From VXNE01 sp965203615 (GTDB lineage Bacteria > Pseudomonadota > Gammaproteobacteria > Pseudomonadales > Azotimanducaceae), in NCBI GenBank assembly GCA_965203615.1, contig OZ241900.1, forward strand, positions 1,488,001 to 1,552,000: DNA of 64,000 bases. Reading direction: 5' to 3'. Of this stretch, positions 58,735-64,000 are shown piece by piece. Below the pieces are notes generated by a model that saw only the letters and a list, made by a program, of their open reading frames with translations, made no database searches and was not told where the DNA came from. Position numbers and translations under genes: made by a program. Position 1 is the stretch's first letter. The number at the start of each line of letters is the position of its first letter.

Positions 58735-60387
58735 ATGGGTCACGATCTGGTCATTCGGGGCGGCAAAGTCGTCGACGGCACGGGTAGCGAACCGTTCCAT
58801 GCGGACATCGCCGTAGACGGCGATCAAATCGTTGAAATCGGCAAGGTCGACGGTAAGGGCAGGGAAGAGATTCAGGCCGAAGGACTGGTCGTCTCCCCCG
58901 GCTTCGTAGACCTGCATACGCATCTCGATGCCCAGATCGGCTGGGATCCGCAGGTCACGTCCGTGTCGTGGCACGGCGTCACGACAGCACTCCTCGGCAA
59001 CTGCGGCGTGTCTTTCGCGCCCTGCAAGGCCGAGGACAGGGAGTTTCTGGCCGGCATGATGGAGACGGTCGAGGACATCCCCAAGAACGCCATCCTGCAC
59101 GGCCTGCCGTGGAACTGGGAGTCCTACGGTGGTTATCTCGACGCCCTCGAGGCACTGGGACCCTCGATCAACATCTGCGGGCTGGTCGGACATTGCGCGA
59201 CGCGCTTCTACGTGATGGGCGAGCGCGCGGTCGAAGAGCCCGCGACCGAGGACGAAATCCGGCAAATCGCGGCGTTGGCGGGGCAGTCGGTCAAGGAAGG
59301 CGCGGTCGGCTTCTCGACCAACCGTCTGCCACAGCATGTTTTGCCGGACGGCCGTTCCATTCCCGGCACTTTCGCCCATCGAGACGAGTTGCGTGCGGTG
59401 GCCAGGGAAGTCGGCGCGCAGGGCGGTTTCATGCAGACGGTGTCCGGATTCGGTGAATTCGAAGAGGAGATAGCGCTCATCGCCGACGAGGCGCGCGTGA
59501 CTCGGGGCGCATTATTCAGCTCGGCGCTCGAGATCGGCTCGGAGCGCCTGAACGAAAGGGTGAAGGCCATGCGCGCCGAAGGCCTCAGGGTGACTTCCAT
59601 TACCGTACCCAGGAGCGGCGGAGGCGTGGGCGGCCTGACGAATAACCTCTTCTTCCGCACCCCAGCCTGGGACGCATTGCGCAAGCAGGATCTGGACGGC
59701 CGCTTGAGGACGATTCGGAATCCCGACGCCCGGCGCACGTTGATCGACGAGGTCAAGGCCCAGGGCGACCCGGCGATGGAGGCGACCAAGCGCTGGTTCT
59801 GGATGGGTGACGGGCAGAGACCCCGCTACACCCACCAGCCGGAGGAGAGCCTCTATCACGTGGCGCGAGCCGCGGGGGAGCATCCCGTCGAGACCTGGCT
59901 GCGCATCGCAGACGAGACGGACGGCAAGGCGCTTTTCCACCTGCGGATGTTCAACACCGATCTTGTGGAATTGCAAAAACTGATTTCCATGGATTGGGCA
60001 ATGCCCGGGCTGGGGGACGCCGGCGCGCACGTGAGCCAGATGATCGACTCCGGATGGGCGACCTTCATCCTGTCCCACTGGCATCGCGACGCGGGGGTTT
60101 ACAGCCTGCAGGAGGCCGTGCGCCGGATCACCGCGGTGCCCGCCGATGTGCTCGGCCTCGACGACCGGGGCACCCTGGCCGTGGGCAAGCGCGCCGATAT
60201 CAACGTCTTCGACCTGGACCGCCTGGAAGAGCGGATGCCGGAGATCGTCCACGACTTTCCGTTCGGCGCGCCGCGTTTCATTCAGCGGGCCGCCGGTTAC
60301 AAGGCGACGCTGTGCAACGGCAAGGTCGTGCTTCGAGACGATGAGTTGACGGACGTGTGCGCCGGACGGGTGCTGCGCAGCCACTGA
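58735..60387 (+). CDS. N-acyl-D-amino-acid deacylase family amidohydrolase
   Basis: 550 residues from the ATG at 58735, with GGGGGA upstream; the open frame extends further back but homologues begin 'MGHDLVIRGGKVVDGTGSEP'. Metal-binding 'GFVDLHTHLDAQIGWDP' is the amidohydrolase H-x-H motif. 'HGVTTALLGNCGVSFAPC' and 'GLGDAGAHVSQMIDSGWATF' (Asp ligand region) are diagnostic of the D-aminoacylase branch. The enzyme hydrolyses N-acyl-D-amino acids or related amides in the cytoplasm. It is divergent from the RecQ-PRTase operon. Confidence 0.9.
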   Translation: MGHDLVIRGGKVVDGTGSEPFHADIAVDGDQIVEIGKVDGKGREEIQAEGLVVSPGFVDLHTHLDAQIGWDPQVTSVSWHGVTTALLGNCGVSFAPCKAEDREFLAGMMETVEDIPKNAILHGLPWNWESYGGYLDALEALGPSINICGLVGHCATRFYVMGERAVEEPATEDEIRQIAALAGQSVKEGAVGFSTNRLPQHVLPDGRSIPGTFAHRDELRAVAREVGAQGGFMQTVSGFGEFEEEIALIADEARVTRGALFSSALEIGSERLNERVKAMRAEGLRVTSITVPRSGGGVGGLTNNLFFRTPAWDALRKQDLDGRLRTIRNPDARRTLIDEVKAQGDPAMEATKRWFWMGDGQRPRYTHQPEESLYHVARAAGEHPVETWLRIADETDGKALFHLRMFNTDLVELQKLISMDWAMPGLGDAGAHVSQMIDSGWATFILSHWHRDAGVYSLQEAVRRITAVPADVLGLDDRGTLAVGKRADINVFDLDRLEERMPEIVHDFPFGAPRFIQRAAGYKATLCNGKVVLRDDELTDVCAGRVLRSH

Positions 60388-60490
60388 CCGGAGCTTTCCC
60401 TACTCGCCGAGCGATATCGGTCGCGAAGGCGGTCCGTGGACAACGGCTATCGACGTTCCATCGGCCGTCCTGTCGACACCGCCGCCGAAC

Positions 60491-61462
60491 TCAATGCAGT
60501 ACGGGTTTCTTCAGAAAGTCGGCGCGGTCCGCGGAATCGATCCTGTAGTTCCGCAACTGGCCGCCGCGGGACAGTGTGAGGGGAACGGTCACCCCGGCCG
60601 GGCCGATTTTCCAGATAGCGGAGAGCATCTGCGCGAGGGTCAGGACGCGCTCGCCGTCGACCTCCCGCACCACGTCGCCCGGCCTGACGCCCGCCGCCGC
60701 CGCGGGACCCCTGCGGGCGAGACCCGTGACCACGAGTTGCCGTTCGGATTCCATGGTGAACATGCCAAGCCAGGGTCTCGGCTGTACGGCGGAACGCCCG
60801 GTGGCCAACAGGTCGTCAAGCGTGTCGTTCAGGAGGTCGATCGGGACGAGCATATTGCCTTGCACGTTCTCGCCGCCGACGATCTCCTGCACCAGCAGAG
60901 AACCGACGCCCAGCAGCTTGCCGTCTTCTCCCACCAGCGCCGCACCGCCCCACTCCGGATGCGCCGGTGCGGTGAACAGGGCTTCGTCGAGCAGGTATTC
61001 CCAGTAACCGGCGAATTCCCGCTTGTCGATCAGGTTGGCCTTCAGGGCATGCTCCCGCCCGCCCTGACCAATGACGAACACCCGATCACCGCGATTGCAC
61101 GAATCGGCCGTGCCGCGCTGGAGAAACGTGGCTTTCAACGGTTCCACGGCGCGCACCAGTCCGAACCCGGTGACGTGATCGTAGGCCAAGGAATAGGCGG
61201 CGACCGGCAATCCCGCATTGCTCGTCAACCAAATGCTGGTCGCTTCCGCGATCAGGTAGCCAATGGTCAGCACCAACCCGTCCTCGTCGAGGACGACGCC
61301 GTTGCCGATGCGTTCCGTTCCGAGCGCAGATGCGGTAAACGCATCTTCCGGGACCTCCGCCCGCAAGGTAACCAGGGCGTTCAGGGCAACGTCGAGATCA
61401 AAGCTCACATCCTCGGGACTCGGCTGCAGCTCCTCGGGGAACGCCCATTCGCCGTCCGACAT
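60491..61462 (-). CDS. DegP/HtrA-like protein lacking catalytic residues, with PDZ domain
   Basis: 323 residues. The first ~200 follow the trypsin-like S1C fold ('GNGVVLDEDGLVLTIGYLI', 'YDHVTGFGLVRAVEPLKAT', 'WGGAALVGEDGKLLGVGSLL') and the last ~90 are a PDZ domain ('RGPAAAAGVRPGDVVREVDG'). At the catalytic positions the His after 'LT' is absent (TIGYLI for TNxHV) and the GNSGG serine motif reads 'WGGAAL'. It is therefore predicted to be proteolytically dead. No signal peptide is evident, so it may be a cytosolic binding protein. Confidence 0.8.
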   Translation of the reverse strand: MSDGEWAFPEELQPSPEDVSFDLDVALNALVTLRAEVPEDAFTASALGTERIGNGVVLDEDGLVLTIGYLIAEATSIWLTSNAGLPVAAYSLAYDHVTGFGLVRAVEPLKATFLQRGTADSCNRGDRVFVIGQGGREHALKANLIDKREFAGYWEYLLDEALFTAPAHPEWGGAALVGEDGKLLGVGSLLVQEIVGGENVQGNMLVPIDLLNDTLDDLLATGRSAVQPRPWLGMFTMESERQLVVTGLARRGPAAAAGVRPGDVVREVDGERVLTLAQMLSAIWKIGPAGVTVPLTLSRGGQLRNYRIDSADRADFLKKPVLH

Positions 61463-61735
61463 TATTTCTCCATCCGCGTCGTTCCGCGCACTCCATCATC
61501 CCGCTTTTGGACGCCGTACGCCATCAGCGAATACCCAACATGTCAACCCCAGAAACAGTTCTGTCGGGTCCCTGCCCGGCGAACAGGTTGAACGAAGCCG
61601 CTCCAACATTGCGTGACCCAATGGCTGCGCTAGTATTCTCCGATATGCAGAACCCAACTCGAGCGGACACGGCGGACAAAGCTCTCTATCGAGGCTTTTG
61701 GTTCCACGTGTTTTCGTGACAGAGAGGCGGACGAA

Positions 61736-62929
61736 ATGCTCATCCAGCGGCTCCAGTTGACCAACCTGCTGTCCTTCGGCCCGGATTCGCTGACGTTGGA
61801 GCTCCGGCCGCTGAACGTGTTGATCGGTCCCAACGGTTCGGGAAAGTCGAATTTCATTGAAGCGTTCAGTCTACTGAACGCCACGCCCACCGATCTTTCG
61901 CAGCCTATTGATGATGGAGGCGGGATCGGGAACTGGATTTGGCGAGGCAAGCCCAGGGCGCGATTGGCGGAAATCGGCGCCGACCTGGCGAGTTCCAACG
62001 ATGGCCCGGCGCTTGGCTACCATCTTTCTTTCTTTGCTCGAGGCCAATGTCTTGAGCTCGCGAGCGAGAAGCTCGAGTGTTTTGGTACGAAGGACGACGA
62101 CAACGGACGCAGCATCTGCTTCTCGCGTCCAGCGCGCGAGCCCTTCATGCGGGCGGAGCCTGATGCCCGCGAGGCAGAGCTATTCACTGCGGACAATCAA
62201 AGACAGCCGCACACGGGACTGGACGTCAAGCAATCGCTTCTCGCTCGCGAGAACAGCCCCTTGCTCTATCCGCAGGTGTGCCGGGCTGCGGAGGCGTTCA
62301 AAGGCATTCGGATCTACAGGGAGTGGACGTTCGGGCCAGTTGCGCCAACGCGGCGTCCTCAACGGCCGGACCTGCGAAGCGACGTTCTGCTGGACGACGC
62401 AGCGAACTTGGGTCTTGTGCTCAATGTGCTGAATCAGGATGCCGAGGCGAAACAGCGACTTCTCGAGACGCTTCGGGAACTCTACGACGGCATATCTGAT
62501 CTCCGTGTGAATATCGAGCGAGATACCGTCAACGTCTACCTGCGCGAAGGCGACGCGACCATATCCGCAGCTCGGCTATCGGACGGCACGATGCGCTACC
62601 TGTGTCTTTTGGCGATTCTCTGTCATCCGGAACCACCGTCGCTGGTGTGCCTTGAAGAGCCGGAACTGGGTCTGCATCCCGACATTCTGCCTGGTCTGGC
62701 CGACTTGCTCATCGATGCTTCACAACGTTGCCAACTCATTGTCACGACTCACTCCGACATTCTGGTGGACAAGTTGTCCGATACCCCGGATAGCGTCGTA
62801 GTGTGCGAAAAGCACGAGGGTCAGACGGAAATGCGGCGCTTGGACAGCGATAACCTAAAGCACTGGCTCAAGCGTTACAGCCTTGGCGAACTGTGGACGC
62901 GAGGAGAACTGGGCGGAAATCGCTGGTGA
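61736..62929 (+). CDS. AAA/ABC-type ATPase (OLD-like) of a two-gene module
   Basis: 397 residues. Starts 'MLIQRLQLTNLLSFGPDSLT' and has Walker A 'VLIGPNGSGKSNFIEAFSLL', an ABC signature region near 'AARLSDGTMRYLCLLAIL', Walker B 'LVCLEEPELGLHPDILPGLA' and the H-loop 'LIVTTHSDILVDKL'. This is the AAA_21/SMC-like ATPase type found with nuclease partners. It has no TOPRIM domain of its own; the partner gene, overlapping by four bases, may provide it. Similar pairs occur in defence islands. Confidence 0.88.
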   Translation: MLIQRLQLTNLLSFGPDSLTLELRPLNVLIGPNGSGKSNFIEAFSLLNATPTDLSQPIDDGGGIGNWIWRGKPRARLAEIGADLASSNDGPALGYHLSFFARGQCLELASEKLECFGTKDDDNGRSICFSRPAREPFMRAEPDAREAELFTADNQRQPHTGLDVKQSLLARENSPLLYPQVCRAAEAFKGIRIYREWTFGPVAPTRRPQRPDLRSDVLLDDAANLGLVLNVLNQDAEAKQRLLETLRELYDGISDLRVNIERDTVNVYLREGDATISAARLSDGTMRYLCLLAILCHPEPPSLVCLEEPELGLHPDILPGLADLLIDASQRCQLIVTTHSDILVDKLSDTPDSVVVCEKHEGQTEMRRLDSDNLKHWLKRYSLGELWTRGELGGNRW

Positions 62930-63543
62930 GCGCGACTGTCTATGTGGAAGGCGGAGGCGACAAGGACACGAAAGCGCTGCGAACGGCTTGTCGTCGCTCG
63001 TTCAGCGAGTTATTCCGCAGCGCGGGCTTGACGGGTCGCTTGCCCCGGGTTGTCGCCTGCGGCGGCCGAGAAAAAGCCTTCGAAGCGTTCCGCCATGCTT
63101 GCGAAGCAAGACGCGACGGGATTCCGGTATTGCTGGTCGACAGCGAAGGACCGGTCGAAGACGCTGACCCTTGGTCTCATTTGAAGCGTCGGGATGGCTG
63201 GGACCGTCCGCGGAACGCACCTGCTGACGCCGCACACCTGATGGTGCAGTGCATGGAGAGCTGGTTCTATGCGGACAAGGAGTCGCTGGCGGGCTTCTTC
63301 GGAGCAGGGTTCAACAGCAACGCCTTGTCAGGCGCCGATGTAGAAGACATCCCGAAGGTAGATGTCGAGCGCGGCTTGAGGTTCGCCAGTCGATCCTCCC
63401 GGAAGGGCCCGTACCACAAGGGCCGTCATTCGTTCGAGATTCTCCGCATGCTGGACGTAGACAAGATCTGTGACGCCTCACCACACGCGAAGCGGCTCAT
63501 TGCAACGCTTCTCACCAACAACTCCAACGACGTGTCCGTTTGA
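62926..63543 (+). CDS. DUF4276 (TOPRIM-like) partner protein
   Basis: 205 residues from a GTG overlapping the ATPase stop (GTGA). 'SATVYVEGGGDKDTKALRTA' and 'LPRVVACGGREKAFEAFRHA' are the DUF4276 start; 'IPVLLVDSEGPV' carries a TOPRIM-like acidic pair, and 'HLMVQCMESWFYADKESLAG' follows. DUF4276 next to an OLD-like ATPase is reminiscent of split OLD/Gabija/PARIS-type nucleases, but activity is untested. Operon coupling indicates a two-protein complex. Confidence 0.85.
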   Translation: MSATVYVEGGGDKDTKALRTACRRSFSELFRSAGLTGRLPRVVACGGREKAFEAFRHACEARRDGIPVLLVDSEGPVEDADPWSHLKRRDGWDRPRNAPADAAHLMVQCMESWFYADKESLAGFFGAGFNSNALSGADVEDIPKVDVERGLRFASRSSRKGPYHKGRHSFEILRMLDVDKICDASPHAKRLIATLLTNNSNDVSV

Positions 63544-63622
63544 GTGGTTCGAGCCCGAAGTCGATTTGACAACGAGATGTCCCCACTGGCTTCGGTCCAA
63601 CCGTGATCGCCCCAAGGCGCGC

Positions 63623-64000
63623 CTACCCTGTGGACTCGTCCAGCGAGACGGACGCCTGATATGCGCGCCAGCCACCGAACCGGGTAATCTCGGTCGCGCC
63701 CGAGACGGCGACGGGTTCCGCGATGAACCCGCCGACCCAAGAGCCATCGGACAACTCGACCCTGCCGAGGCCGAGGGGCGCGGAGATACCGGCGAGAAAG
63801 GCACCGACCGCGGTAGTCGGCATCGACCAGACTTCCACCTCGATACCCGCGCCGCCGGTCGCATCCCGAATCAGCGCCGGCCGTTTGCCATCCGACAATG
63901 CGTAAAGCCGATATCGAGGGCTGGTACGCGTGCTGCGAACGAGATAACCGCCGAGCTGAGTCAACTCGCCGTTGCGTGGCTGTCCGGAAAGATGCGCGCC
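63623..64000 (-). CDS. atzF: Allophanate hydrolase, C-terminal part (truncated by window edge)
   Basis: The frame is open to the window end and reads in from 'GAHLSGQPRNGELTQLGGYL', typical of the domain after the amidase of allophanate hydrolase. It ends with 'AFLAGISAPLGLGRVELSDG', 'WVGGFIAEPVAVSGATEITR' and 'FGGWRAY', the C-terminal substrate-specific domain. The enzyme splits allophanate to ammonia and CO2 in urea or cyanurate catabolism. About 125 codons are visible; the amidase part lies outside. Confidence 0.85.
   Translation of the reverse strand, partial: GAHLSGQPRNGELTQLGGYLVRSTRTSPRYRLYALSDGKRPALIRDATGGAGIEVEVWSMPTTAVGAFLAGISAPLGLGRVELSDGSWVGGFIAEPVAVSGATEITRFGGWRAYQASVSLDESTG

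Overview
The window is 64 kb of GC-rich DNA. Gene content points to a proteobacterium, most likely an uncultivated gammaproteobacterial lineage: CreD, a yjfIJK-type operon, a TonB-dependent receptor, a TRAP transporter and a family III CoA-transferase. Two traits are unusual for that group: an isoleucyl-tRNA synthetase of the long 'type 2' class and a T-box leader in front of it. The taxonomic call is inference; no rRNA gene is present.

Layout. 0-0.7 kb: ParE-type toxin-antitoxin pair. 0.74-4.3 kb: YjfI/PspA/YjfK/small protein/K+ channel operon. 4.3-7.4 kb: RecQ and a CoA-transferase. 7.4-16.4 kb: mixed accessory region with an internally deleted NYN gene behind a structured leader, creD, a decayed sulfotransferase, a zeta-toxin pair, a slipin, an atypical tRNA, an orphan ~245-nt transcription unit and an ankyrin protein. 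16.7-26.0 kb: peroxiredoxin, M28 peptidase-methyltransferase-TonB receptor operon, then an MFS transporter (carrying a 3 x 111-bp tandem repeat) coupled to a luciferase-like oxidoreductase. 26.1-27.8 kb: two adjacent genes interrupted in frame by TGA exactly where their families use catalytic Cys/Sec, each followed by a small hairpin. These look like true selenoproteins. 27.8-33 kb: an apparently lower-GC stretch with glycerol-dehydrogenase-like, kelch, SDR and esterase genes and a chimeric ORF. 33-41.3 kb: DEAD-box helicase, DUF4143 ATPase, DUF1993 protein, and a TRAP transporter plus FAD oxidoreductase operon. 41.6-45.5 kb: cytochrome c peroxidase/sensor kinase/VWA-like operon. 46.5-50.1 kb: T-box and ileS. 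50.5-55.2 kb: purine permease fused to a GHKL ATPase domain, a decayed sulfatase and an acyl-CoA ligase. 55.3-58.6 kb: DprA-like protein plus a RecQ-phosphoribosyltransferase fusion. 58.7-64 kb: D-aminoacylase, inactive DegP-like protein, AAA ATPase plus DUF4276 pair, and the C-terminal end of allophanate hydrolase.

Themes. (1) Selenium: the peroxiredoxin and the GrdB-like protein are neighbours and both need UGA recoding, so each supports the other. (2) Antibiotic-target variation: IleRS carries GIHH in place of the HIGH motif, as reported for mupirocin hyper-resistant enzymes. (3) Genome flux: a dispersed ~110-130 bp element (four copies, all touching stop codons), a tandem repeat captured into a coding region, three genes with internal deletions, and a three-part chimeric ORF. 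(4) Probable defence islands: RecQ-PRTase/DprA and AAA/DUF4276, plus toxin-antitoxin modules.
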